From Brachyhypopomus gauderio (lineage: Eukaryota > Chordata > Actinopteri > Gymnotiformes > Hypopomidae), in the NCBI RefSeq assembly GCF_052324685.1, contig NC_135212.1:3829705-3893704 (forward strand): a stretch of DNA of 64,000 nt, written 5' to 3'. How positions within the stretch are numbered: position 1 is the stretch's first letter; each line of letters begins with the position of its first letter. Positions 10,342-21,744 of this stretch are shown piece by piece. The position numbers and the translations under genes were made by a program. The notes below the pieces were generated by a model. It ran no database searches. It was not told where the DNA came from and saw only the letters and a list, made by a program, of their open reading frames with translations.

Positions 10342-10500
10342 AGCACTTTGTTTAAAAGCGATAGATTAAACGTTACATTAAACGAGCGTAGGAGCAAACA
10401 TTTAAGAGGTTATTGTTTCCCATACTGATTTTGTGAATGTAAAAAATAAAAATATAATGAAAGCAATTCATTTGTAAAATAGTTTCTATTTTAAGTCGTT

Positions 10501-10862
10501 TCATCCATCCATCCATCCATTATCTGAACCGCTTAATCCCACTAGTCAGGGTCACGGGGGGGCTGGAGCCAATCCCAGCATCTCCGGGCGAAGGCAGGGT
10601 ACACCATGGGCAGGTCGCTAGTCCACCGCATGGCCAACACACACGCACGCACTCACACCTACGGGCAATTTAGAGTGATCAATCAACCTAACACGCATGT
10701 CTTTGGACTGTGGGAGGAAACCGGAGTACCTGGAGGAAACCCACGCAGGCACAGGGAGAACATGCAAACTCCACACAGAGCAGCCCAGACCGAGAATTGA
10801 ACCCAGACTGCCTTGCTGTGAGGCGACAGTATTAACCGCCACACCACCATGCCGCCCCCAAG
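10501..10862 (+). mobile_element. Fish LINE-derived repeat (CCATCCATC ... CCGCCACACC)
   Basis: A common fish interspersed repeat with the landmarks CCATCCATTATCTGAACCGC, CTGGAGCCAATCCCAGC, GGGCAATTTAGAGTGA, TCTTTGGACTGTGGGAGGAA and AACCGCCACACCACC. Truncated relatives are at 11495-11706, 53898-54115 and 62186-62355. I believe it derives from an L2-like LINE 3' region; the exact family was not verified. The overlapping open frames are not genes. Confidence 0.7.
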
Positions 10863-10949
10863 TCATTTCAATTGTATGCAAATTGTACGATGATTGAATT
10901 CGTCAGCATTTCAACGTAAGGAAACATATTCTTAGATTTGAAAACTAAA

Positions 10950-11125
10950 AACACAGAAATGCTGTTCTAGAACACAAATAATCGGAAGAAGAAATACCAG
11001 CACACAGCATGGCATATTGAGCAGTGGGCAGATAGGTGAACGCATTTAAAGGGGCAGTTTCAGAGGCTTATTGAAAGCCTTATTGATGGTGGGCCAGAGA
11101 AATAACAAATGCATCATGAAGAACA
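10950..11125. repeat. ~190 bp satellite, portion left of the Harbinger insertion
   Basis: Contains CAGCATGGCATATTGAG, TTCAGAGGCTT, GGGCCAGAGAAATAAC and ATGCATCAT in the same order as the array at 15202-17060. The two portions are one array split by the transposon at 11126-15201. Confidence 0.75.
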
Positions 11126-11494
11126 GGGGGGTATTCCACGAAGCGAGCTAACTCAGTAAGCCAGGCTTTTAAAGACAAGCCTGGCTCATTTTGCTCAAAT
11201 TCGGTTCCACGAAAGAGGCTAGACTTGAGCCTTGCTCAGTTACTACAGCAACATATACGTTTGAACTAACCTGCTCCATACCAGGCTAGAGGTGAGGCTT
11301 AGCTTAGCGGGACCGCTTCTATTGGCTCAGCAGCGTGATGTCAGTCTCGCCATCCGGGAAACTGAATTGAGGAACAATGTTCCGCTGCAGTTCTATCCAT
11401 TAAATTGCTGTGGATGTAGCATTTCATATCATATCTTTATACATTTAATTGAGTACTATAATTATTAGTTTGGAATGATTGCAGGTTATTATTA

Positions 11495-11706
11495 TCATCC
11501 ATCCATTATCTGAACCGCTAAATCCCGCTAGTCGGGGTCACGGGGGGGCTGGAGCCAATCCCAGCATCTCCGGGCGAAGGCAGGGTACACCATGGGCAGG
11601 TCGCTAGTCCACCGCATGGCCAACACACATGCACGCACTCACACCTACGGGCAACTTTAGAGTGATCAATCAACCTAAAACGCATGTCTTTGGACTGTGG
11701 CCGCCC
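11495..11706 (+). mobile_element. Truncated fish LINE-derived repeat
   Basis: Same repeat as at 10501-10862 (CATCCATTATCTGAACCGC to TTTGGACTGTGG), cut off before its last third and inserted within the Harbinger transposon. Confidence 0.7.
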
Positions 11707-12217
11707 CTTAGTATTATCAAAATTTAATAATTATATTTCCAAATGCAATTTATATTTCGATCTTAAGAGTACATATTCATTGTTAATCAGTGAGGTTTCT
11801 GCACATTTTAATGTATTGGTTTAATCCTCACAAATTCAGGTCAGTGTAAAATGGAATACAGTGTGTAATCGCAGTTATGGTGCAGAAACATACATTAGCA
11901 TAAACTCTATATCACAAAAAATACAATTCTTTGTACCTGAGTATTAATAATTATTAATACTGAGTAATTTAGGTGAAGATACTTTTAGGTATATATTTAT
12001 CCCCATACTTCCTCATTTGTGTTCAAATTACAAGCAAATCTTATCACTCTGCAATTTACACATGTTCAGTATAAATAATGTAAATGTGTGGTTAACTTAA
12101 TGGTGCAAAAAGGAAATGGACACAGACAACTACCTTACCAAGATTTTCATACAGGTGATACAAATAATCCAAAATGTAGGCTATAAAAGAGCAGCTTACA
12201 GTGAAGGCTGATTGACC
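11707..12217. other. AT-rich non-coding interior of Harbinger element
   Basis: AT-rich stretch upstream of the transposase, probably holding its promoter. I see no other feature. Confidence 0.4.
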
Positions 12218-13586
12218 ATGGCATGCCTATTTGTAGAAAATCCAGTAGATGAGGGAGCGTGTGTAGTGCGCAGAGCATTCATGCTACCAGCTCCAAGGTC
12301 ATTCCAGGACAGTACAGATCCACTTGGCTTTCCAGATGACAACTTATTTGAGCGCTACAGGTTCAGAAGACACAGTATTATATATCTTTGTAAATTACTG
12401 GGGCCATATATTGAGAAGAACACTAGACGTAGTAAAGCTCTTACCAAACCCCAAACGGTCTGTATCGCTTTGCGCTTCCTTGCCAGTCGTGCATTTCTGT
12501 ACAGCGTTGGGGATGCAGAACATCTTAGTAAGGCAACGGTCTGCTGCGAAATTCGAAAGGTTTACCTTGCGCTTAAGCGCTTCCTTAATATATTCATCAA
12601 ATTCCCTGGTCACAGAGGCATCCTTCCCATCCTTTTCAGAACAGCTGGTATGTATTCTTGAGAAGTAGTGTTGGTTTGATCAGTAACTTGGAGTTAAATG
12701 TATATGACTTTAACAGACACTCTTATCCAGAGCACTTACCGAAGTGCTTTGTATTCATCTTAATCAACTATTTCATGCTAAAATTAATTCAATTCAAAAC
12801 GCATTGAATTCTCTAGGATTTCCAAATGTCATTGGTGCTATAGACTGTACTCACATCTGGATAAAGGCTCCATCTGTACCCATGGAGGCAGACTATCTGA
12901 ACCAAAAAATTATTTCACAGCATTAATGTACAGGTACATGCAAGTTTTGCCTACCCAACAGAAATTATAAAGCATGTCAGTTCATGGGTTTGAACAACTT
13001 TCACCCTTTGTCACTTTTGCCATTGTTCTAAATGGTTTGCACCAGCCAATTTCTATTCTCCAACATTGAGGCAATATGGCCCGGTTCGGTGCACGATTCC
13101 AGGATATTTTGTGCCTCCTCACTGGCACAGAGGTTTGCCCAAGGTAAGAACACTCCAACCACACAAAATAGTGCAGATTTGGCCTCAGTGTTTAACTCTA
13201 CTCCTTATAATCGTAGGTGCTTTTCCTGGCTTACTACTTGGGGATAGGGGTTACCCTGCCAACCTTTACTCCTTACCCCATATGCAGACCCTACAACAGA
13301 TGCAGTGAGGAGGTTCAATCGTGCACATTCAAAGACAAGGGCATGCATTGAGATGGCATTTGAACAGTTAAAGAGCAGATTTAACTGCTTGCGCCATCTC
13401 AGAGTCACCCCTGAAAGAGCCTGTGATATTGTAGCAGCCTGTGCAATTTTGCACAATGTGGCAATACTGCAAAAAGAAGAAATGCCAAGAGTGCAGTTGG
13501 AGCAATGGGAAGACGACATTTTAATTGCAGACCACATGGATGGTAGAGCTATGAGGGACATGTATGCAAACACTTACTTTAGTTAA
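12218..13586 (+). pseudogene. HARBI1-like PIF/Harbinger transposase, decayed, multi-exon
   Basis: The start is the ATG at 12218 (MACLFVENPVDEGA), matching the usual N-terminus of fish Harbinger transposases. Exon 1 runs to about 12647, where G|GTATGT is a good donor. Later segments encode GFPNVIGAIDCTHI (catalytic D at 12843-12845), PGSVHDSRIF (second D at 13095-13097), LLLGDRGYPA, and CIEMAFEQLKSRF (third acid E at 13350-13352), so the DDE triad is still coded. The reading frame is broken: a 1-base shift is needed near 12905 to restore FHSINVQ, and another near 13260 to join GDRGYPA to TPYADPTTDAVRRF. Other gaps fit introns (AAG|GTAAG at about 13142; an acceptor at about 13216). The family cuts and pastes DNA with help from the Myb-like partner. 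This copy should be inactive. Confidence 0.82.
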
Positions 13587-14424
13587 GGGAATATTTTGTT
13601 TGCATTTGTTCATTAATACTATTAACATAAAACAAGACGCCTTTTTTTTTGGAAAGAGAAATTTATTAATTGTCTTGCTGAGCCTGTGGACAGAAGAAAC
13701 TTTGATTTACTTATCTTGCAAAAACAAGCATATTAAAGTGAGACCTTTTTGCAAATACTCACATTTTTCTCCATTTTCTTTATTTCAAGCTCCAACTTCC
13801 GTATTTAGTTTTTTTGTATTGCAGATCTGCTTTTTTACATTCTTAGAGCAAGTACCTTTTGTAGATCTCCCTAATCATGGATTCCTTTAAGACTGAAGTA
13901 TAGTCAAGATTGAGAAGTATTTATTCATGTTGAACTGCATAACTACTACTCACTTGTTCTCTTGTAGAGGTGTGAGCTCTGGACATGGAGGCCTGAGGGT
14001 CTTCTCTCTGTTTTTCCATTTCCTTTAAACACAACACAAATCATGAGATCACACAGCACATTAACAGACAGATACATAGACACACACGCCTTACAGAACA
14101 GGCAGACACTGTGTCCTTTCTGAACAGGCAGAAACTGTGTCCTCATCCTCCTGTACCATTCTGGATGGTCCGGCAATCTCCCCCTGCAAACAACAAATTA
14201 AGACACATAAATGTTAACGATCCTCAAAGTTCAGTCATAAGAAATAAGCTGGTTTATGGTACGCACATCATTGTCAAATACAGGAGGGTCCAAAAGAGTC
14301 AGCACACCCCCCACCACTGTAAAATTTTAGTCATCAAGTATACAATAATACTACGATGTAGCCTGTAAGAAAAAAAATGAAAAATCTGAGAAACAACTGA
14401 ACCTACCTTTAACATAAGGCTATG
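13587..14424. other. Spacer between the two Harbinger genes
   Basis: AT-rich sequence between the convergent transposase and Myb-like genes. Small open frames (for example 13946-14176 on the minus strand) show no known domain. Confidence 0.35.
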
Positions 14425-14990
14425 TATCATGAGGACAGACAGGATCAGATGATGTTCCTCCTTCGATTCCCACAATGATGGGGCGTCCGCTGTTTTGCTC
14501 TAAATCAAGGTCTTCTGCAGGAGTGAGGGCTGCTACAGGAGGCCCACCAGCAGTAGCAGCAGTAGCAGTTTTCTTTCTGGTTGCTAAAATATTTTATACA
14601 GTTATTTAATATGGTGTTTTACCTTTTCCTGCACATTGGACTAATCAACTGTACTTACCATTCTGGAGTATATTTTTATATTTCCCTTGACCTGCTGCCA
14701 CGTTCTCTTAACCCTGCACAAGTTACTTCTAAATCAGGAAATTATTAACATTATTAATTTACTATAACACTTTTTAAATGCCAATGAATGGATTAAATTA
14801 TATGCTCACGCATTTAATCTGTCTGCAATATTATGCCAGGCAGCTTCTCTGGCTTTATTAATACAGGACGTGTTGCCTTTCTTCATAATAATGTCTTTAT
14901 ATTCCTCATAAAGATGTATGAGTAGCTCCTGTTCAGCAGAAGAAAAAAAAAGCTGCTTGTTCTTTCAGCTATTTCGACATTTTCTTGCCT
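14425..14990 (-). pseudogene. Myb/SANT-like accessory protein of Harbinger, decayed
   Basis: Read on the minus strand, three segments match the second protein of PIF/Harbinger elements. The first (about 14990-14806) encodes SSAEQELLIHLYEEYKDII and then KGNTSCINKAREAAWHNIA, a Myb/SANT-type trihelix. The second (about 14716-14659) encodes KRTWQQVK and, after a one-base shift, KYKNILQN, bounded by AG and GTAAGT splice-like sites. The third (about 14587-14425) encodes ATRKKTATAATAGGPP and GRPIIVGIEGGTSSDP. In the family this protein binds the transposon ends and carries the transposase into the nucleus. At least one frameshift, plus a disrupted start region, makes this copy a pseudogene. No single frame is long enough to show it, so it is easily overlooked. 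Confidence 0.75.
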
Positions 14991-15201
14991 TTTCGAATAT
15001 CGATTAGTGAGGCTGTGTAAATACTGTTTGCACGCGCATGATCGCCGATTACAAAAGCCTGGCTTGAATTAGCGGGAACAAGTTGCGTCTGGATTTCGTT
15101 AGTGGAACGGAACTAGACGGAAGTGAACTGTTTGGCTAACTCAAGCGAGGCTCACTCTAATAAGCGCCGCTTTCATAAGCTCGCTTCATGGAATACCCCC
15201 C

Positions 15202-17060
15202 AGGTCACTCCCTAAGAGAGGAACCTGATTTTAGCCTGATTCAACATCATTTTATACTTTAAATCTAACTGGAAACACGTCATGTTGAGTAGTTAAGCGC
15301 ACAGAGAGCGCACTGAAATGATTCAGAGGGGCAATTTCAGAGGTGTGCTGTATGCCTATAAGGCATCGGGCCAGACAAATAACACATGCATCATACATAA
15401 CTAGTTCCTATATGTATGAGAAACCTGACTTTAGCCTGGCCCAGAATCATTTTAAGCCTCAAATCTAACTGGAAACATGGCATATTGAGTAGTTAAGCAC
15501 ACAGGTGAAATGGGTCAGAAGGCCAAGTTCAGAGGCCTGCTGTATGCCTGTATGGTCTTGGGCCAGGCAAAACTCAAATGTATCATACATAACTAGTTCA
15601 TATATGTATGAGGAACCTGATATTGGCCTGGCCCAGAATCATTTTAACCCTCAAATCTAACTGGAAACATGGCATATTGAGTAGTTAAGCACACAGGTGA
15701 AATGGGTCAGAAGGCCAAGTTCAGAGGCCTGCTGTATGCCTGTAATGTCTTGGGCCAGGCAAAACTCAAATGTATCATACATAACTAGTTCCTATATGTA
15801 TGAGGAACCTGATATTGGCCTGGCCCAGAATCATTTTAACCCTCAAATCTAACTGGAAACACGGCATATTGAGAAGTTAAGCACACAGTTGAAATGGTTC
15901 ACAGGTTCAAGTTCAGAGGCCTGCTGTATGCCTGTAAGGTTTTGGGCCAGGCAAAACTCAAATGCATCATACATAACTAGTTCCTATATGTATGAGGAAC
16001 CTGTTTTTAGCCTGACCCAGAATCATTTTAGCCCTCAAATATTTGCCCCCTCTAACTGGCAATATGGCATATTGACTAAGTGCACAGGTGAAATGGTTCA
16101 TGAGGTGGATTTCAGAGGCTTGCTGTATGCATGTAAGGCATTGGGCCAGGCAAATAACATATGCATCATACATAACGCTTTACTATATGTAAGAGAAACC
16201 TGATTTTGGCCTAGCCCAGAATCATTTTAGCCCTCAAATATTTGCCCCCTCTAACTGGCAATATGGCATATTGACTAAGTGCACAGGTGAAATGGTTCAT
16301 GAGGTGGATTTCAGAGGCTTGCTGTATGCATGTAAGGCATTGGGCCAGGCAAATAACATATGCATCATACATAACGCTTTACTATATGTAAGAGAAACCT
16401 GATTTTGGCCTAGCCCAGAATCATTTTAGCCCTCAAATCTAACTGGCAAAATGGCATATTGACTAAGCACACAGGTGAAATGGTTCATGAGGTGGATTTC
16501 AGAGGCTTGCTGTATGCATGTAAGGCATTGGGCCAGGCAAATAACATATGCATCATACATAACGCTTTACTATATGTAAGAGAAACCTGATTTTGGCCTA
16601 GCCCAGAATCATTTTAGCCCTCAAATCTAACTGGCAAAATGGCATATTGACTAAGCACACAGGTGAAATGGTTCATGAGGTGGATTTCAGAGGCTTGCTG
16701 TATGCATGTAAGGCATTGGGCCAGGCAAATAACATATGCATCATACATAATGCTTTACTATATGTAAGAGAAACCTGATTTTGGCCTGGCCCAGCATAAT
16801 TTTATGCTTCAAATCCAACTGGAAACATGACACATGGAGTGGTGCGCATAGGTCAAATGATGCAGAGCAGCAATTTAAGAGGCCTGCTGTATGCCCGTAA
16901 GGTTTTGGGTCAGGCAAAACTCAAATGCTTCATAAATAACACGTTACTCTATGTATGAGAAACCTGATTTTGGCCTGGCCCGACATCATTTTAGCTTTCA
17001 GTTCTAACTGGCATTATGTAAGTGCACACTGATGGCAGGCCAGAGTCATGGCATGTCAGA
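15202..17060. repeat. ~190-199 bp tandem satellite (about 9 copies)
   Basis: The word CTGTATGC recurs at about 15348, 15539, 15732, 15923, 16122, 16321, 16510, 16699 and 16887. Units contain CTCAAATCTAACTGG, GGCATATTGA, GGGCCAGGCAAA and CATCATACATAA. Two inner units carry an extra ATATTTGCCCCCT insert. The 104-residue open frame at 15889-16203 is a by-product. Confidence 0.9.
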
Positions 17061-17125
17061 TAAACCTGTTTTGTGCACTTTGCATGAAATGCCTAGTGAT
17101 TTCTGTATCAAGTTTAATATTTTAG

Positions 17126-17186
17126 GTAGGTATGTAGGTAGGTAGGTAGGTAGGTAGGTAGGCAGGCAGATAGATAGATAGATAAA
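17126..17186. repeat. (GGTA)n / (GATA)n microsatellite
   Basis: Tandem GGTA units running into GGCA and GATA units, next to the 3' end of the L1 insertion. Confidence 0.95.
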
Positions 17187-17498
17187 CGTAATTTGAGACC
17201 CCCCCTTTTTCAAAAGACAGTTTTTTTTTTATACTTAGATGTTTATTTATATTTTTCATAACATTCAACAATACACAAAGTACAAACATAACAGTATTGT
17301 TCATTACAAGTAAATCTGAGAACACAGTTGTCTCATAATTATAGTATCCTCAGTGATATACACAATACTAAATCAGGAGGGGGAGGGGGCAGGGAGGGGA
17401 AGAAAAATAAAATATAAATAAATAAATAAGTATAAAGGGGGGGTGATTAATGTTGATTAGAATAGTAAGTATGGGTCGGCAGTTTCTTGTATTCGAAC

Positions 17499-20400
17499 CT
17501 ATTCATCCTTATCTAGCTCTGTGGTGTCATATATTTTCCATTTTTTCCAGTTCTTAGAAAATGCTTCTCCCCTCAATCGAAGCCTGAAGGTAATTTCTTC
17601 TAGTACATAGATTTGTCTAACAGTTTCTCTCCACTGTTCCAAAGTGGGAGGATCAGTCTTATACCAATTTCGTGTTATTACTTTTTTGCTTGCTATCAGT
17701 AGGATCTTAGTTAGATATCTGTCACTATCTAGGACGTGATTATTTATATTACCAAGGTACATTACTTTAGATGTTTTCGGAATCGAGTACTCCAGAATGT
17801 CTTTGATACTATCATTTATTTTCTCCCAAAATGGCTGTATTTTATTACATTCCCAAAAAATATGTGCATGATTGGCCACTGTATTTGCACACATCCTCCA
17901 GCATGGTTGGTGTTGCCCAATTTGTTTGCTCTTTATTTGAGGCGTTATGAAATAGCGAGTCAAATTTTTCCACCCAAATTCTTTCCATATTCTTGAATTA
18001 GTTGTAGTGTGTTGCGTTTCACACATTTCAGTCCATTCTTCCTCCGTGATATTAATATTAAGCTCCTTTTCCCACTTGGCTTTAATATACATAGTGGAGG
18101 AAGCACTACATTCTCTTAGACTTTGGTAGAGATGAGAGGTCACCCTAAGTTTTATTCCACTATATGTCTTCACCACTGCATCAATGATTGTACTCAGAGT
18201 CTTTGGAGTTTGTTTGCCTTGTAGTTCCATTGTGAAATAGTTCCTTAATTGTAAATATCTGAAAAAGTCTCTATTTTCCAGGCCATAATTTTCTTTTAGG
18301 TCTTGAAAGCTCATTATATTTCCATTCTTGACGACTGTACAGATTGCGGTGACTCCATTTATTGTCCATTGCTTAAAAGTGTGGTCTGTCTGACTTGGTT
18401 TGAATCTCTCATCATAGGCAGGCCAATTTAGCAATTGCATTTCTTGTCCTAATTTGTATTTTTTAATTAGGTCTGTCCACATATCTAATGTATGGGCTGT
18501 GATTGGGTCTATTGAGCCTTGTAATTTCTTTATAAGTTTCATATCGCCAACAAGGGACTGGATTGGGAACTGTAATACTGTCTTTTCAATGTCTTTCCAC
18601 CTTGCACAGTAGCTCTCATCACACCATTTAAGTATCGGTCCTAGCTGAGTTGCTTGATAATAATCTTTAAGATTAGGTAATGACAGTCCACCTTTGTCCT
18701 TGGGTAACTGTAGTGTAGAGTATTTTATTCTTGGCCTCCTACCATTCCATATAAATCTGGAGATCATTTTATCCCAAATTTGGAACCTTTCCTGTGGTAT
18801 TTTCAGGGGGAGGGAGTGAAATAGGTATAGGAGTCTGGGAACGACATTCATTTTAATTATTTCAATTCTAGAACTAAAATCTAGTGGTAAGATGGACCAA
18901 ATTTCTAAATCTCTTTTAATCTGTGAATGAATCTGGTCAAAATTTGCTTTGAAAAGCTGGGAGGATTGCTTTGTAAGAACTACCCCAAGATATTTTATTG
19001 TATCTGCGTTCCATATCAGCTGAAACATCTTTTGGATTTCTTGGGATGGAGTGTAGTTGAAAGCCAGAATTTGTGTTTTATTGACATTCACTCTGTAGCC
19101 TGAGTATCTTCCATATCTATTTAGCAATTCCATCAGATTTGGAAAGCACATATTAGGGTTCCTCAAGTAAACTATAATATCATCTGCGAATAGACTAATA
19201 GTATGCATTTGTCCTTTTATGGTGATTCCCTGTAATTCTTTACTCTGACGTATAGCTTGCGCCAGGGGTTCGATATATATGGAGAAAAGAAGCGGTGACA
19301 AGCCACAACCCTGTCGAGTGCCTCTTTTAAGAATAATCTTTTCTGTTAGACTGCCATTAATTTTTATTCTAGCAGTTGGGTTTTGATATACAGTTTTGAT
19401 GCAGTTGACTGAGTCCTTGCTAAAACCAAATCGTTCCAGTACTAGATACAAAAAATTCCAATCGACACTATCAAAAGCCTTTTCGGCATCGAGACTTATC
19501 AACATTGCACTCTCTCTGGTCTTTTGTATTGACTCCATGACATGAAGAGTTCTTCTGATATTGTCTTGTGTTTGGCGACCTATAATGAAGCCTGTTTGGT
19601 CTTCGTCAATTAAGCCTGGCATAAAGGTCATATATCTTTTTGCAATAATGGAGGTATAAATCTTATAATCTATATTGAGGACTGATATAGGTCGGTAATT
19701 GCTGCAATGTTCTGGATCTTTGCCATCCTTGGGAATTAATGATATTATTGCATCATTCCAAGATGGTGGTAACTGCCCTTTTCCAAGGGTCCAGTTAAAA
19801 GAGGAGACAAGTAGGGGGGTTAATTCTTCTTTAAATGTTCTATACCATTCGGCTGGAAAGCCGTCACTACCTGGAGATTTATTGGCTTTAAGTCTAGATA
19901 TTGCTTCACGTACTTCTTTTTCAGTAATGCTTGCCATAAGCTGTTCATTTTGTATTTCTCCAATAGATGGTAAATCGAGAGAATTGAGGAATTGTCTTAT
20001 CTCAGACTCACTAGAGGAAGATGGTTGGGTATACAGAGTTTTATAATAATCCTTAAACACATTCTCTATTCCTTCTGGATTATGTAATGATGTATTTGAA
20101 CAAGGGTCCTTAACCTTATATATTGTATTTATAGCCTGTTTTTTACGTATTTGGTTTGCCAGTAACTTAGTGGCCTTAGGACCTGACTCATAATAGGCCT
20201 GTTTTAGAAATCTTAGCTTTTTCTCTACCTCTCCTCCCAAGATATGGTCTAATTCTTTTTGGGTGGTCTCTTTTTGCTGTAAAAATTGTATTTCGTGGGT
20301 GTTTTGATACTGTCGTTCTAAGCTTCTTAATCTCTCAGCCAATTTAAGATATGTTTCTTGTTTGATTTTTTTTTTATGCGAGGTAAGGGCAATCAACTTC

Positions 20401-21281
20401 CCCCGGATAACTGCTTTTAATGCATCCCATAAGATTGTTGGGTCTGATTCACCTGTATCGTTTTCCTCAATATATCTCCTTATTTCAGTTTTAATTTGTT
20501 CAGTTATTGTTTTGTCATTTAAAATGCCTATATTCAATCTCCATACAGTATTTTTTGGTCGACTACCAATATGTATATCGAGATGTACCGTATTATGATC
20601 CGATACATCGGCTGTTCCAATTTTACATTCTTTTATCCTGTGCAATTCCCAGCTATTCATAAAGATATAATCAATTCTTGAGTGTGTTTTATGTGGGTAG
20701 GAATAATGAGTATAGTCTTTTTCCGTTGGATGAAATTCCCTCCAGACATCTACTATTCCTTGTTCTTTTAAAAAGGTATTCGTTAATTTGGTTATGTAAG
20801 TCTTGTTTCTAATAGGGCTTGTGGTATCTAGATTATGATTTAGTACAATATTTAAATCCCCCCCACAGATCAGAAGACCCTCTGACTCTGAAGCAATCAT
20901 TCTAAACATAGATTTAAAAAAGCTTTTATCACAGTCTGGTGGGGCATATATATTAATCAGTGTCACTTTTTCATGTTCTAAATCTCCTTTAACAATAACA
21001 TATCTCCCTTCCTTGTCAATAATTTCTTTTGAGCATTCAAATGTGACAGAGTTTTTAATAAGTATCGCTACACCCCTCGTGTGGCTCTGCCTATGTGAAC
21101 TATAGAAGGTATTTCTAAAACCAAATTTCTTCAGCTTTTCGTGTTCCTCTTTTGCTAAGTGTGTCTCCTGCATAAATATAATATGAGCCTGGAGCTTTTT
21201 CATTTTAATAATTACTTTGCTTCTTTTGATAGGGTTATTCATCCCGTTTACATTCAATGACACCAGCTTTATAGTATTCAT
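17499..21281 (-). CDS. L1 ORF2: endonuclease/reverse transcriptase
   Basis: A 1260-residue open frame on the minus strand, close to the usual size of vertebrate L1 ORF2. The N-terminal apurinic-type endonuclease shows LNVNG (~9-13), QETHL (~39-43), INIYAPP, GGDLN, SRIDYIF and SDHNTV, the expected catalytic landmarks. A reverse transcriptase occupies about residues 450-750, with SLIPKDGKDP, NYRPIS, SLDAEKAFDSVDW, TRQGCGLSP and the active site FADDIIVYL at ~697. A C-terminal C-x3-C-x8-H-x4-C zinc-knuckle-like motif lies near 1128-1147, as in L1. The protein nicks target DNA and copies its own RNA at the nick in the nucleus. No stop or frameshift is seen. The plus-strand frames overlapping it are shadows. 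Confidence 0.95.
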   Translation of the reverse strand: MNTIKLVSLNVNGMNNPIKRSKVIIKMKKLQAHIIFMQETHLAKEEHEKLKKFGFRNTFYSSHRQSHTRGVAILIKNSVTFECSKEIIDKEGRYVIVKGDLEHEKVTLINIYAPPDCDKSFFKSMFRMIASESEGLLICGGDLNIVLNHNLDTTSPIRNKTYITKLTNTFLKEQGIVDVWREFHPTEKDYTHYSYPHKTHSRIDYIFMNSWELHRIKECKIGTADVSDHNTVHLDIHIGSRPKNTVWRLNIGILNDKTITEQIKTEIRRYIEENDTGESDPTILWDALKAVIRGKLIALTSHKKKIKQETYLKLAERLRSLERQYQNTHEIQFLQQKETTQKELDHILGGEVEKKLRFLKQAYYESGPKATKLLANQIRKKQAINTIYKVKDPCSNTSLHNPEGIENVFKDYYKTLYTQPSSSSESEIRQFLNSLDLPSIGEIQNEQLMASITEKEVREAISRLKANKSPGSDGFPAEWYRTFKEELTPLLVSSFNWTLGKGQLPPSWNDAIISLIPKDGKDPEHCSNYRPISVLNIDYKIYTSIIAKRYMTFMPGLIDEDQTGFIIGRQTQDNIRRTLHVMESIQKTRESAMLISLDAEKAFDSVDWNFLYLVLERFGFSKDSVNCIKTVYQNPTARIKINGSLTEKIILKRGTRQGCGLSPLLFSIYIEPLAQAIRQSKELQGITIKGQMHTISLFADDIIVYLRNPNMCFPNLMELLNRYGRYSGYRVNVNKTQILAFNYTPSQEIQKMFQLIWNADTIKYLGVVLTKQSSQLFKANFDQIHSQIKRDLEIWSILPLDFSSRIEIIKMNVVPRLLYLFHSLPLKIPQERFQIWDKMISRFIWNGRRPRIKYSTLQLPKDKGGLSLPNLKDYYQATQLGPILKWCDESYCARWKDIEKTVLQFPIQSLVGDMKLIKKLQGSIDPITAHTLDMWTDLIKKYKLGQEMQLLNWPAYDERFKPSQTDHTFKQWTINGVTAICTVVKNGNIMSFQDLKENYGLENRDFFRYLQLRNYFTMELQGKQTPKTLSTIIDAVVKTYSGIKLRVTSHLYQSLRECSASSTMYIKAKWEKELNINITEEEWTEMCETQHTTTNSRIWKEFGWKNLTRYFITPQIKSKQIGQHQPCWRMCANTVANHAHIFWECNKIQPFWEKINDSIKDILEYSIPKTSKVMYLGNINNHVLDSDRYLTKILLIASKKVITRNWYKTDPPTLEQWRETVRQIYVLEEITFRLRLRGEAFSKNWKKWKIYDTTELDKDE

Positions 21282-21744
21282 GTTGTTTCTAAAAATGATT
21301 TATATCGATCATTATTACCCTGCGGACCACACTCACTAGCATAAAGTATTTTGACATTAAGCATAGTCAAAGAAAGAAACAAGAAAGTGGGGAAGAACAA
21401 AAGATGTAAATTAACTGACTTCCGAAAGTGGGTGTTTCTATTGAACACCTCCCACGTCGTTCCCGTGGGTCGAGGGGAAAGTCTCACCAAACATAAGGGC
21501 CCCTCTCTAGTAGCAAGAGATAGGCTTTTCAGCCACGGACTCTTGAACACTCGAACAATGTCCAACTCAACTCGCCTAAAAAGGCTCTCAACCAAACATT
21601 AGATTATGAACTAAAATAGACCATTAAACTTTAAACGGAGTAAACTAAATGTGTCTTAATGTATGCCAGTCAAAGAAGTTCGCCATCCGTTCTTTTCCAG
21701 TCTTTTGTTTTGTGCTTACCTAGCCTCTATAAGCAAACCTGTGT

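Larger units (their letters stand above)
11126..15201. mobile_element. PIF/Harbinger DNA transposon, two-gene type
   Basis: The left end GGGGGGTATTCCACGAAGCG and right end CGCTTCATGGAATACCCCCC are terminal inverted repeats of about 25 bp. Between them lie a HARBI1-like transposase on the plus strand (12218-13586) and a Myb/SANT-like protein on the minus strand (14425-14990), the two-protein layout known for PIF/Harbinger elements. Both genes carry frameshifts, so the copy is inactive. A LINE-derived repeat (11495-11706) and a SINE fragment (about 12705-12745) sit inside. It interrupts the ~190 bp satellite. A 3-bp target duplication could not be made out. Confidence 0.88.
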
